Source: Solobacterium sp. (lineage in GTDB: Bacteria > Bacillota_I > Bacilli_A > Erysipelotrichales > Erysipelotrichaceae). From it: a DNA stretch of 64,000 bases. The position numbers and the translations under genes were made by a program. Below the pieces are notes generated by a model. That model had not been told where the DNA came from and did no database searches. It saw only the letters and a program-made list of their open reading frames with translations. Location of the stretch: assembly GCA_017512555.1 (NCBI GenBank), contig JAFWFE010000009.1, forward strand, positions 34,553 through 98,552, given 5' to 3'. Below, piece after piece: positions 1 to 8,314 of the stretch (within the stretch, counting starts at the first letter, position 1; each line of letters starts with the position of its first letter).

Positions 1-1
1 G

Positions 2-373
2 CAGACAGATGTGATTCCGGATATGGATACACCGATGAGTGATGTTCCGCCCAAAGCGTATATCAGAGGAATTGACCTGGTTACGGAAGGCCTGATCACC
101 ATGCAGAAAGTAAGTCTGCTCCTGCACCATTCCTGCAAGGATCCGGAGTTCTACGAAAGTCTTCTTCTTTCAAAAGAGAAAGACGGAGCAACCTGTCTTG
201 TCAAAGTTCTGGCAGATTCCAGCGCTGTAACATTCCTGCTTGGTCTTTCGGAAAACGCGGGACATCATAATCTGGGAAGTGATGTATCTCTGGAAGCCAA
301 GAAACTGGTGGTTCATGAGATAGCGTCTTGTCTGGAAGAACTGGGGAAGATCGTCAAGATCGAAGAATTGTAG
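2..373 (+). CDS. SpoIIE-family serine/threonine phosphatase, C-terminal part (5' end outside window)
   Basis: Only the last ~123 codons are present; the reading frame is open to the window edge. The stretch around PPKAYIRGIDLVTEGLITM, followed by a DGAT...VLADS segment and a C-terminal helix ending in LEELGKIVKI, resembles the C-terminal tail of SpoIIE-like PP2C phosphatases common in Clostridia and relatives. In that family the N-terminal part carries the metal-dependent phosphatase core, which cannot be checked here. It is followed 25 bp downstream by a hairpin shared with the converging metK gene. Family assignment rests on the tail only. Confidence 0.6.
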   Translation, partial: QTDVIPDMDTPMSDVPPKAYIRGIDLVTEGLITMQKVSLLLHHSCKDPEFYESLLLSKEKDGATCLVKVLADSSAVTFLLGLSENAGHHNLGSDVSLEAKKLVVHEIASCLEELGKIVKIEEL

Positions 374-398
374 TTCTTCTTTAGTACTACTGTAAAAG

Positions 399-424
399 AA
401 AGCACAGATAATGATCTGTGCTTT
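399..424. terminator. Bidirectional intrinsic terminator
   Basis: Perfect 11-bp stem (AAAGCACAGAT at 399-409 with ATCTGTGCTTT at 414-424) and a 4-nt loop. It has T-rich sequence on the plus side and, read on the minus strand, TCTTTTAC after the stem. It sits between the 3' ends of the SpoIIE-like gene and metK and can serve both. Confidence 0.8.
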
Positions 425-431
425 TACTTGC

Positions 432-1517
432 TTATTTCAGGTCCTTGATCTGTTCCCATGGAAGATCGTCTTTACCGAAGTGACCGTAATTTGTGGTCTT
501 GGTATAGATCGGCTTACACAGATCCAGTTCCCGGATCATATTTCCAACCGAGAAATCAAAGTTACGATTGATGATCTCCATCAGTTCTTCTTCACTCAGT
601 GAAGATGTACCGTAGGTATTGATATATACAGAGATTGGTTCCGGTCTGCCGATCGCGTACGCCAGTTCCAGTGTACATTTCTCACATAATCCGTGTGCCA
701 CAAGATTCCTGCATACATATCTGGCATAATACGCGCCGGAACGGTCTACCTTCGTTGGATCCTTGGAGGAGAAACAACCTCCGCCGATGGGGGAAGCACC
801 GCCGTAGGAGTCCACCACGATCTTTCTGCCGGTAGTTCCAGAGTCTCCCCAGCTGCCTCCGACCACGAAACTTCCGGAGGGATTGATCAGGTACTTCGTA
901 TCTTCATCTACCATTGCCGGATCTACAACAGGATCGATCACCTGTTCACGGATCAGCTTGTGTAATTCTTCCTGAGAGATGGATTCCACGTGCTGCGCGG
1001 AGACCACGATCGCGTCAATACGCTTCAGTTTTCCATCCTCATACTCTACGGTGACCTGTGTCTTTCCATCTGGTTTTAATACAGGATTCTGTCTTCTTAC
1101 CTGTTCCAGACGTGCCGCAAGCTGATGCGCGCAGTTTAACGCATAGGGCATACAGTTCGGGGTTTCATTGCAGGCATAGCCAAACATGATCCCCTGGTCT
1201 CCGGCAGAGATCTCTTCCTGAGACACTGCCGCGTTGATCTCGGCTGACTGCTTATCCACCTTGGTAATCACGTGATACTCTTCCTCATAGCCGATATCTT
1301 TGAGGACTTTCTTTGCGATACCCTCATAGTCAAGCTGTGCGGTTGTCCCGGCTTCTCCGAATACCAGGATCAGATCATCCTTGATCGTCGCTTCAACAGC
1401 CATGTGTGAATCCGGATCCTGACGCAGAGCTTCATCAAGAATCGTATCCGCAATCAGATCACAGATCTTGTCCGGATGTCCGCTTGTGACGGACTCAGAG
1501 CTAAAGTAATATTTCAT
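432..1517 (-). CDS. metK: S-adenosylmethionine synthetase
   Basis: Catalyses ATP + methionine to S-adenosylmethionine, a cytosolic housekeeping reaction. The 361-residue product has the N-terminal SESVTSGHPDKICD motif with the catalytic His, SAGDQGIMFGYA (ATP-binding GAGDQG-type loop), and GGGCFSSKDPTKVDRSGAY, corresponding to the P-loop-like GGGAFSGKDPTKVDRS of the family. It ends normally with YGHFGKDDLPWE. It is somewhat shorter than the usual 380-400 residues and has Cys and Ser replacing the small residues in the GGGAFSGKD loop, so it is a divergent member. The start is set by GGGAG-like sequence (AGGGAGAA on the minus strand) 5-6 nt upstream. The leader can fold over that ribosome site (separate entry). 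Confidence 0.95.
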   Translation of the reverse strand: MKYYFSSESVTSGHPDKICDLIADTILDEALRQDPDSHMAVEATIKDDLILVFGEAGTTAQLDYEGIAKKVLKDIGYEEEYHVITKVDKQSAEINAAVSQEEISAGDQGIMFGYACNETPNCMPYALNCAHQLAARLEQVRRQNPVLKPDGKTQVTVEYEDGKLKRIDAIVVSAQHVESISQEELHKLIREQVIDPVVDPAMVDEDTKYLINPSGSFVVGGSWGDSGTTGRKIVVDSYGGASPIGGGCFSSKDPTKVDRSGAYYARYVCRNLVAHGLCEKCTLELAYAIGRPEPISVYINTYGTSSLSEEELMEIINRNFDFSVGNMIRELDLCKPIYTKTTNYGHFGKDDLPWEQIKDLK

Positions 1518-1563
1518 CTGTTCTCCCTTCTATAGTCAGGAGAGAAATTTCAGGCCTTTCTCT
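1518..1563 (-). promoter_or_regulatory. metK leader with two mutually exclusive hairpins over the ribosome site
   Basis: On the minus strand, AGAGAAA (1557-1563) can pair with TTTCTCT (1541-1547). The overlapping TTCTCTCCT (1538-1546) can instead pair, with one bulged base, with AGGGAGAA (1521-1528), which contains the metK Shine-Dalgarno sequence. The two stems share bases and cannot form together, the layout of an RBS-sequestering switch. No S-box or other named SAM riboswitch consensus was recognised, so a ligand-responsive role is inference. Confidence 0.35.
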
Positions 1564-1752
1564 GCATTTCAGGAATTTACGATCATAAAAAAACACGTAT
1601 TCCCGGACTAACGCCGTTATTGTAACAGAGATTTATCATATTAGACAGGGGCAGATCAAATTCTTATTTTCACAAGTGCGCAGTGATTCGGTTAACACTG
1701 AATGTTATTCCCGACTGTGGTAAAATATATGGGCACGAAAGGGATGATAATC

Positions 1753-4044
1753 ATGAATGAAGAAATAATCCGGGCACTCGCAAGAAACCTGAAGATTTCT
1801 GCGGAACAGGTACAGAATACGTTATCCTTGCTTGAACAAGGCGCAACGGTACCGTTTATCGCCCGCTATCGTAAAGAAATGACCAGGGGACTGGACGAAG
1901 AACAAATCCTGTTTATTGATAAACAGTACAAGTACCAGATCCAGCTGGCAGAACGTAAAGAAGCTGTATTGAACCTGATTGCGGAACAGGGAAAACTGAC
2001 CGAGGAAATCAAGACCAGTATCATGGCCTGCACAAAGTTATCGGAGGTAGAAGACCTGTACCGCCCGTATATGCAGAAGAAAAAGACCAGAGCCGCAACT
2101 GCGATCAAGAATGGTTTACAGCCTCTGGCAGACTGGTTGCTCACACTTCCGGAAAACGGAGATATCGAAGCGGAAGCCTCCAAATATCTGAATGAGAACG
2201 TCAAAGATACCAAGGAAGCGATCCAGGGTGCGAAAGACATCATTGCGGAGAATGTCAGTGATCAGGCAAAACTGAGATGGCAGTTCAAGGATAATATCCT
2301 GAAAGCAGGCGCTCTGGTATCCAAGGTCAAGAAAGAAAATCCGGACGAAAAGAAAGTCTATGAGAAATACTATGATTTCAGTGAAGCTGTATCCAAGCTG
2401 GCAAATCACCGGATCATGGCCATTGACCGCGCAGAGAAGGAGAAAGTACTTACCGTATCTTTAAGCTATGACAAGGAACACCTGATCTCCCAGGCTGAAA
2501 ACAGCTACCTGAAGGGTCAGAAGACCAACGTGGAAGAGATCTTGCAGGACGCGATCGAAGACGGCTGTACCAGACTGTTATTCCCGAGTATTGAACGTGA
2601 AATACGCAGTGAACTCAGTGAGAGAGCCCAGCAGGCATCCATTGAGATCTTCTCCATGAATCTGGAGAAATTACTGCTTCAGCCGCCGCTGAAGGGGAAA
2701 GTCGTCATGGGCTTTGACCCGGCATTCCGTACAGGCTGTAAGCTTGCGGTACTGGACCAGACCGGTAAGATGCTGGCAATCGAAAAGATCTATCCCCATG
2801 AACCCAAACCGGATAAACCCGGAGCTATAAAGAAAATGCTTGAGCTGATCAAAAAGTTCAAGATTGAGATCATCGCCATCGGTAACGGTACAGCATCACG
2901 TGAAAGTGAACGCTTTGTGGCAGATCTGATCCATGATCATCATCTCGATGTCAGTTATGCGATCGTTTCGGAAGCAGGAGCTTCGGTATACTCCGCCAGT
3001 GATATTGCCCGCGCGGAATTCCCGGATCTTCCCCTGGAAGAACGCAGCGCCGTATCGATCGGAAGACGTCTTCAGGATCCTCTGGCAGAATTGATCAAGA
3101 TCGATCCGAAGTCCATCGGTGTCGGACAGTACCAGCACGATCTTCCGGAAAAAGCCCTGAACGAACGTCTGGATGAAGCCATCATGAAGTCAGTCAATCG
3201 CATCGGCGCAGACTTGAATACAGCTTCACCGGAATTGTTGACCCATATCTCCGGACTGAATAGTTCCACCGCAAAGGAAATCGTGAAATACCGTAATGAA
3301 AACGGACGCTTTACCAACCGTGAACAGTTGAAGAAAGTCAAAAAACTGGGAGAGAAAACATTTACCCAGTGCGCAGGTTTCTTACGTATCGTCGGTGAAG
3401 AAGAACCTCTGGATGAAACATCCATCCACCCGGAAAGCTATGAAGCCGCAAGAAAACTGATGAAAGCCTGCGGGATCACCCAGCTGGGTATGCCGGATGC
3501 GCAGTTCCCGGAAGAATTAGTCAAGGATCTGGGCATCGATCCGTATACGCTGAAAGATATTGAGGATGCGATCCGCAATCCTCTCCGAGACTATCGTGAT
3601 CAGTTTGAAGGTGCGATCCTCCGCAGTGATATTCTGGAAATCACCGACCTGAAGATCGGAGACAAGTTATCCGGTACGGTACGGAATGTTGTAGACTTCG
3701 GCGCTTTTGTCGATATCGGTTTACATGACGATGGTCTGGTCCATCTCTCCAGAATGTCCATGAAGAGAATCAGTCACCCGAGTGAAGTTGTATCCGTAGG
3801 TGATATCATCGATGTCTATGTTGTGGAGATTGACGCGGAAAGAGGAAAGATCGGACTCAGTTTATTATCCCCGGAAGATCTGCAGAAACGTGAAGCACAG
3901 TGGCAGGCAAGCCGCAATCGTACACATCACGGCAACAACAAACAGAAAAAGAAACCGGAACACAAGGCTCCGGAACCGAAGAAACAGGTATCCATGGAAG
4001 ACGCTACCGCACGTCTGCTGGAAAGATTCGGAAAGAAACACTAA
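1753..4044 (+). CDS. tex: Tex family S1 RNA-binding transcription accessory protein
   Basis: Predicted cytosolic nucleic-acid-binding protein of 763 residues, the usual Tex length. Domain order: N-terminal helical Tex domain (VPFIARYRKEMT near residue 35), YqgF/RNase H-like domain from about residue 316 (MGFDPAFRTGCKLAVLD), a helix-hairpin-helix segment near 486 (DLNTASPELL), and a C-terminal S1 domain about 633-705 (GTVRNVVDFGAFVDIG). A Lys-rich tail follows. The ATG at 1753 is chosen over in-frame upstream codons because AAAGGG lies 9 nt before it and homologues begin near MNEEI. An extended -10 (TGGTAAAAT, 1718-1726) precedes it. Tex proteins are linked to transcription fidelity and gene regulation, but the exact role here is unknown. 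It ends 1 bp before the opposing gene's stop. Confidence 0.93.
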   Translation: MNEEIIRALARNLKISAEQVQNTLSLLEQGATVPFIARYRKEMTRGLDEEQILFIDKQYKYQIQLAERKEAVLNLIAEQGKLTEEIKTSIMACTKLSEVEDLYRPYMQKKKTRAATAIKNGLQPLADWLLTLPENGDIEAEASKYLNENVKDTKEAIQGAKDIIAENVSDQAKLRWQFKDNILKAGALVSKVKKENPDEKKVYEKYYDFSEAVSKLANHRIMAIDRAEKEKVLTVSLSYDKEHLISQAENSYLKGQKTNVEEILQDAIEDGCTRLLFPSIEREIRSELSERAQQASIEIFSMNLEKLLLQPPLKGKVVMGFDPAFRTGCKLAVLDQTGKMLAIEKIYPHEPKPDKPGAIKKMLELIKKFKIEIIAIGNGTASRESERFVADLIHDHHLDVSYAIVSEAGASVYSASDIARAEFPDLPLEERSAVSIGRRLQDPLAELIKIDPKSIGVGQYQHDLPEKALNERLDEAIMKSVNRIGADLNTASPELLTHISGLNSSTAKEIVKYRNENGRFTNREQLKKVKKLGEKTFTQCAGFLRIVGEEEPLDETSIHPESYEAARKLMKACGITQLGMPDAQFPEELVKDLGIDPYTLKDIEDAIRNPLRDYRDQFEGAILRSDILEITDLKIGDKLSGTVRNVVDFGAFVDIGLHDDGLVHLSRMSMKRISHPSEVVSVGDIIDVYVVEIDAERGKIGLSLLSPEDLQKREAQWQASRNRTHHGNNKQKKKPEHKAPEPKKQVSMEDATARLLERFGKKH

Positions 4045-4045
4045 C

Positions 4046-4636
4046 TTATTCTTCCTGAACCAGTTCTATATCCAGGATCTTACCCCGGAAATATTCACTG
4101 CGGTTAAAGTTTCCCTGGAGCACAAGATTATTCGAGGCTGTACCGAAATACCGGGCAGCCTTTTTACTGTCTATGACAAATTCCAGTACAGAATCATTGA
4201 TATCTACCGTACACCCGTTGGAAGCGTCTTTCGGGTCTTTCGCGTCAATCTTGATCACCGGAAGAATGATCCCGCTGTCTAACTCAAAGTAATACCGGGT
4301 ACCGACCGGACCGAACTGATAACCCAGAGCTACTCCGATAAAGCCATCCTTGTCGTAAAGAATCCCGGATCTGTGATCAATCTTCATGGAAGAATGAATC
4401 AGTTTATACTGATCGGAAGTACGGTCAGTGATTTTTCGGTAATCTTCATAAGTTTTATCCGCACTGTCACCACAGACACCGACAGAATGTGAAGGGAATG
4501 CTTTGGTATAGTTCTGCAGAGAACCCAGATCATACGGCTTACGCGTCAATACCGGCAATACCGCCGTCAGACCCATCAATACCACCAATACCAGCAGGAA
4601 AAAATAAATTGTCGGTGTAAATCTGTACTTCTTCAT
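4046..4636 (-). CDS. Hypothetical single-pass membrane protein
   Basis: Product of 196 residues with a short basic N-terminus (MKKYRF) and one strong membrane segment at about residues 9-31 (IYFFLLVLVVLMGLTAVL), then a soluble, mixed alpha/beta-looking domain presumably outside the membrane. It contains two Cys residues about 90 residues apart. I do not recognise a family. The start is placed at the ATG at 4636 because the membrane signal begins there; longer in-frame extension upstream would overlap the rpoN promoter and start. No Shine-Dalgarno is visible; an extended -10 (TGG-TATCAT) lies 9 nt upstream, suggesting a leaderless or nearly leaderless transcript. Divergent from rpoN with only 79 bp between starts. 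Confidence 0.6.
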   Translation of the reverse strand: MKKYRFTPTIYFFLLVLVVLMGLTAVLPVLTRKPYDLGSLQNYTKAFPSHSVGVCGDSADKTYEDYRKITDRTSDQYKLIHSSMKIDHRSGILYDKDGFIGVALGYQFGPVGTRYYFELDSGIILPVIKIDAKDPKDASNGCTVDINDSVLEFVIDSKKAARYFGTASNNLVLQGNFNRSEYFRGKILDIELVQEE

Positions 4637-4645
4637 CGTAAACGC

Positions 4646-4654
4646 ATGATACCA
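4646..4654 (-). promoter_or_regulatory. Extended -10 promoter of the membrane protein gene
   Basis: Minus-strand TGG-TATCAT, ending 9 nt before the ATG at 4636. No good -35 is evident, consistent with an extended -10 promoter. The predicted transcript start falls within about 3 nt of the ATG. Confidence 0.45.
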
Positions 4655-4703
4655 CGAAACGAACAAGCATACCTCTAAGATTTTCTTAAGACGTACTGTG
4701 CGA

Positions 4704-4709
4704 TATAAT
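4704..4709 (+). promoter_or_regulatory. -10 box of rpoN, directly before the ATG
   Basis: Perfect TATAAT with only 6 nt (TTTGCC) to the ATG at 4716. A weak -35 (TTTTCT, 4681-4686) lies 17 bp upstream. This predicts transcription starting at or next to the start codon. Confidence 0.5.
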
Positions 4710-4715
4710 TTTGCC

Positions 4716-5990
4716 ATGGAACAGAAACTGGAAATCAAACAGATACAGACTACTTCACAGAGAATCATCCAGACTAACAGAATCCTTCAACTGACCTCCA
4801 GACAACTAGATCAATACATCCTGGAAGAATCGGAAGCCAACCCGGTCATTGAAATCGTTGAAGATCCCGAGTATTCCGGACACTCGCGCAAAACACAGGC
4901 AGACAGCGCTCCGGAAGACTACCTGAGCGATGATGACGGGGAATCTCTGTGTGATTATCTGCTTGGACAGATCACAACTTCTTTCTCTGACCATGAACAG
5001 TGGCTGTTGGAGTATCTGGTGGATTCTCTGGACGATAACGGATATTTAAAAGAAGATCCTGCGGAGATTGCGGAACAGACCGGAATGAAACCGGCAGCTG
5101 TACTGAAGATGATCGCGTTGATCCAGTCACTTGAACCAGCCGGTGTAGGCGCAAAGGGTATGAAAGAATGTCTGTTATTACAGTTACAGCGCAGGGAAAA
5201 CACAGATCTCAAACTGGAACGCTTTATCCGTGACGGCCTGGATTTGTACGCGCAGGGAAAGATGGGACAACTCCAAAGCCTGCTCTCTGTTACCAGAGAA
5301 GAAATCCTGGAATACATCTCACAGATAAGAGAACTGAACCCCAGACCCGGCGCCGGATTCTCACACGGAGAGAAAACCACATACCTGATTCCGGATATTT
5401 ATATAGAGAAGACAGAAAAAGGCTTTGAGATCACCTTTAACCCTCATCTGTACCACCAGATCCGTGTATCCGAGGAATACCGCCAGTTATACAAGAGCGT
5501 ACCGAAAGAAGAAAAACAGTATCTGCGGGACCGCATACAACGTGCGTCTTTTCTTCAGCACTCCATCAATCAGAGAGAGATGATGATCACCTCTCTGGCT
5601 AAACTGATTCTGAACAGACAAGAAGAGTTCTTCCTGGACCCGGAAGGTGTATTGCACAGTCTGCGTATGCAGGATGCGGCAGATGAACTCCATGTCCATG
5701 TGTCGACGATCTCACGCACGGTACGGGGTAAGTATCTGCAGTGTGAGCGCGGTATCTTTCCGCTGAAGTATTTCTTTGTGCAGGGCATTTCCGAAGATCA
5801 GCCGGTACGTACGGATATCCGCCAGACCATTGCCAATCTCATTGCGGAAGAAGATAAGAAAAAGCCGCTCAGTGACCAGAAGATCACGGAACAGCTATTA
5901 TCTCAAGGTATACGGATTTCACGCAGGACCGTAGCCAAATATCGTACAGAACTGGGAATACCGGACAAGTCAAAACGTGTACGGTATTAA
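4716..5990 (+). CDS. rpoN: RNA polymerase sigma-54 factor
   Basis: Alternative sigma factor that directs RNA polymerase to -24/-12 promoters and needs an AAA+ activator for open-complex formation. The 424-residue product has the Gln/Leu-rich region I at the N-terminus (MEQKLEIKQIQTT...LQLTSRQLDQYI), a core-binding region (RDGLD...NPRPG), and the C-terminal DNA-binding domain ending with the RpoN box SRRTVAKYR. Start: ATG 4716; an upstream GTG at 4698 lies within the promoter and is less likely. No Shine-Dalgarno is present, so translation may be leaderless. The 3' end overlaps by 4 bp the 3' end of the converging sigma-54 activator gene, and the only obvious -24/-12 promoter in the window lies 2.3 kb away, beyond that activator. 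Confidence 0.95.
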   Translation: MEQKLEIKQIQTTSQRIIQTNRILQLTSRQLDQYILEESEANPVIEIVEDPEYSGHSRKTQADSAPEDYLSDDDGESLCDYLLGQITTSFSDHEQWLLEYLVDSLDDNGYLKEDPAEIAEQTGMKPAAVLKMIALIQSLEPAGVGAKGMKECLLLQLQRRENTDLKLERFIRDGLDLYAQGKMGQLQSLLSVTREEILEYISQIRELNPRPGAGFSHGEKTTYLIPDIYIEKTEKGFEITFNPHLYHQIRVSEEYRQLYKSVPKEEKQYLRDRIQRASFLQHSINQREMMITSLAKLILNRQEEFFLDPEGVLHSLRMQDAADELHVHVSTISRTVRGKYLQCERGIFPLKYFFVQGISEDQPVRTDIRQTIANLIAEEDKKKPLSDQKITEQLLSQGIRISRRTVAKYRTELGIPDKSKRVRY

Positions 5991-7879
5991 TTGATCAAAC
6001 CATGTTTCTTCAATTTACGCCACAATGTGACAGTGCTGATTCCCAGCATTTCCGCGGCTTTAGCACGATTCTGCTGGCATAACTCAAGAACCTTGATCAG
6101 TTCTTCTTTCTCGTTTTTACGGGAATGAACGACAGGTTCTTCTTTTTTTGTGATTCTGGCAGCTTCATCTACAGTCACAGACTGTGCCAGATCCAGGGAA
6201 ATCGGTCCCACATCACTCTGCAGCACCAGCATTCTCTCTGTAATATTCTGTAACTGACGGATATTCCCGGAATAATCCAGAGTCTGAAGATACTGTAAAG
6301 CTTCATCCGTGATCTCCGGACAGGGGAGATGCAAGTCGTTGGAACGTTGATACAGGAAGTGTTTCACCAGTACCGGGATATCTTCTTTCCGTTCGTTCAG
6401 ATTCGGTACAGACAACTGCAGTACCGCCAGACGATAATACAAGTCTCTGCGGAATTTGCCGGCCGCGATCAATTCCTGCATATTCCGGTTCGTTGCGGCA
6501 AGCACACGTACATCCACGGGGATAACATCGTCAGAACCCAGAGGAACGATCTCTTTCTCCTGTAATACACGCAGGAATCTTGCCTGCAGACTCAGAGGCA
6601 TCTCACTGACTTCATCCAGGAAGATCGTACCTCCATGAGCAGTCAGGAACGATCCCTGACGGCCTTCTCTGGCAGCTCCGGTAAACGCGCCTTTCTCATA
6701 CCCGAATAACGAACTTTCCAGAAGATTCTCCGGCAGCGCGGCACAATTGACTACCACAAACGGCCCGTTTCTGCGTCTTGACGCGTTATGAATACTCTGT
6801 GCGAACATTTCCTTACCACACCCGGTTTCCGCGGTAATCAGTACAGAACTATCTACACGGGCAAATCTTTTCGCTCTTTCTATGGATGCGGTCAGGGATG
6901 GACTTGACCCGATAATATCCTTGAACGAATACTGTGCCACATGACCCTTACCCTTTAACTTTTCCTGCAGTTTTCTCTCATCTCTTTGTACCTGCTGAAC
7001 AGAAGTGAAAGTAATAACTGTTAATTCATCCTGAACCGGAATCAGGGTTACAGACAACAGGTGATCATTTACGGTAACCAGTTCTGCGACAGCACTCTTG
7101 CGGTTCTTGTAGGCAGGTAATTCCGTAATCGGTGCCAGGGGAGTATCCTCAATCTTATTCATATTTAGCTGTTCACGGGACATATGTAACATATTCACCG
7201 CAAAGTTGTTGATCTCCGTGATCCTGGATTCCGGATCAACCGCAATCATTCCTTCACTGATACTATTCTGAATCAATTTCAATAACCTGGAACTTCTCTG
7301 TGTCATCTCCAGATACTGCAGGATATGTTCGGCTTCTTTTGTGGCCTCCATGATGTCATGGTCCTCAAAAGGAACGGTAAAACAATGAAACCCGTACTTT
7401 GGCGCAACCTGACTGCCGCGGCTTCCGACAATCAAGGTATCGATTCCTTTCTCCTTCATCAGTAAGAGCTTTTCACGCAATTCCTCATCATTCGCAAATG
7501 TCTCCAACATGATCGGATCATCAAATTCTTCTTTGTACTTCAACGCGGAAAGATACAGAATACCCTTTCTGGCAATAAAACCAACATGATCAGAAAAGTC
7601 CCGGGCATTCTTTACCGCTAAGGCAATCGTCGCAAAACTCCGCTTGATGGAAATGACCGGTATATTCAGGTGCTCGGAAAGATAATCGTAATATCCTCCG
7701 GCAGTAACGATGATCTCCACACCGTCCTGTACAAATTCCATCGCATGATTATACATTTCTTCGTTGTTTGAAAAGTTACCGATCACTGGATAATCCCGGT
7801 GATTATTCTTTAAGACAACCGGGATATGCCGCATATGATAGGGGCCTTCAAATATATACGCTATTTTTGATTCTGCCAT
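5987..7879 (-). CDS. Sigma-54-dependent activator with PrpR_N sensor, PAS, AAA+ and Fis HTH domains
   Basis: Cytosolic enhancer-binding protein, 630 residues. N-terminal ~190 residues resemble PrpR_N, the sensor domain that in PrpR binds 2-methylcitrate (VTAGGYYDYLSEHLNIPV). A PAS-like segment follows about 200-310. The AAA+ core has Walker A ETGCGKEMFA near residue 351, the sigma-54-contacting loop GAFTGA near 395, and Walker B GGTIFLDEVSEM. The C-terminus is a Fis-type HTH (NRAKAAEMLGISTVTLWRKL). All features needed to activate sigma-54 polymerase are present. It is divergent from the catabolic operon whose -24/-12 promoter is at 8265-8280, so it is the obvious activator. A sigma-70-type promoter and a GAGG ribosome site precede the ATG at 7879. 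The inducer is probably a polycarboxylate (inference). Confidence 0.93.
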   Translation of the reverse strand: MAESKIAYIFEGPYHMRHIPVVLKNNHRDYPVIGNFSNNEEMYNHAMEFVQDGVEIIVTAGGYYDYLSEHLNIPVISIKRSFATIALAVKNARDFSDHVGFIARKGILYLSALKYKEEFDDPIMLETFANDEELREKLLLMKEKGIDTLIVGSRGSQVAPKYGFHCFTVPFEDHDIMEATKEAEHILQYLEMTQRSSRLLKLIQNSISEGMIAVDPESRITEINNFAVNMLHMSREQLNMNKIEDTPLAPITELPAYKNRKSAVAELVTVNDHLLSVTLIPVQDELTVITFTSVQQVQRDERKLQEKLKGKGHVAQYSFKDIIGSSPSLTASIERAKRFARVDSSVLITAETGCGKEMFAQSIHNASRRRNGPFVVVNCAALPENLLESSLFGYEKGAFTGAAREGRQGSFLTAHGGTIFLDEVSEMPLSLQARFLRVLQEKEIVPLGSDDVIPVDVRVLAATNRNMQELIAAGKFRRDLYYRLAVLQLSVPNLNERKEDIPVLVKHFLYQRSNDLHLPCPEITDEALQYLQTLDYSGNIRQLQNITERMLVLQSDVGPISLDLAQSVTVDEAARITKKEEPVVHSRKNEKEELIKVLELCQQNRAKAAEMLGISTVTLWRKLKKHGLIN

Positions 7880-7908
7880 GATAAAAACCTCAGATACGCT
7901 TATCTATA

Positions 7909-7937
7909 ATATTACATTTCATTTCTGTGTATTTCAA
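7909..7937 (-). promoter_or_regulatory. Sigma-70-type promoter of the sigma-54 activator
   Basis: Minus-strand TTGAAA (-35, 7932-7937), 17-bp spacer, TAATAT (-10, 7909-7914), about 30 bp before the ATG at 7879. The activator is therefore probably made by the housekeeping polymerase. Confidence 0.6.
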
Positions 7938-8069
7938 TTTGAAACAAGGTAACAAGATAAGTAAAAACCGATACTCATATAACTTTTGAACACCAAACAA
8001 GAAATATTTGAAAGAAATTGCTTTAAACCCCGGAAATGAACATGAAAATATGCCGGTCTTTCTTCTGCC

Positions 8070-8107
8070 CACTGGTATAGGATGTACTGCCTGCAGATAT
8101 ACCAGTG
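8070..8107. promoter_or_regulatory. Inverted repeat, candidate upstream activator site
   Basis: CACTGGTAT (8070-8078) and ATACCAGTG (8099-8107) form a perfect 9-bp dyad, about 160-195 bp upstream of the -24/-12 promoter. This is the distance range expected for an enhancer bound by a sigma-54 activator. The 435-bp gap (7880-8314) also holds three direct ATTACA copies (8168, 8178, 8186) and repeated ATGAAA motifs, any of which could be the real site. Confidence 0.4.
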
Positions 8108-8264
8108 AATTACACTCTCCGATTCCGAATCACAGAGTACAGTAACCGGTTTTGAAGAATGAAAGGGATTACATATCATTACACAATTACATAATGAAAC
8201 GATGAAATGAAATGCTGTGCTGAAACAAAACACAAAAATCCCATAATTATCGCATTTCTAAAAC

Positions 8265-8280
8265 TGGCATGATATTTGCA
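8265..8280 (+). promoter_or_regulatory. Sigma-54 (-24/-12) promoter of the carboxylate catabolic cluster
   Basis: TGGCATGATATTTGCA matches the TGGCAC-N5-TTGCA consensus, with GG and GC separated by exactly 10 bases. It lies about 35 bp upstream of the first gene (ATG 8315, ribosome site AAAGGAG). rpoN and a matching activator gene are adjacent. Confidence 0.9.
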
Positions 8281-8314
8281 ATATAGTAAGTGAAAAAGTG
8301 AAAGGAGCAGATTC

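Noticed and set aside
1518..1700. Classical S-box (SAM-I) riboswitch before metK
   Set aside because: The leader is short and I could not find the conserved core; only the ribosome-site hairpins are supported.
1702..1752. Upstream in-frame start for tex
   Set aside because: It would pass through the likely -10 region and lacks a ribosome site; ATG 1753 has AAAGGG at good distance.
4698..4715. GTG start for rpoN
   Set aside because: It lies upstream of the TATAAT box, so would not be on the transcript predicted from that promoter.
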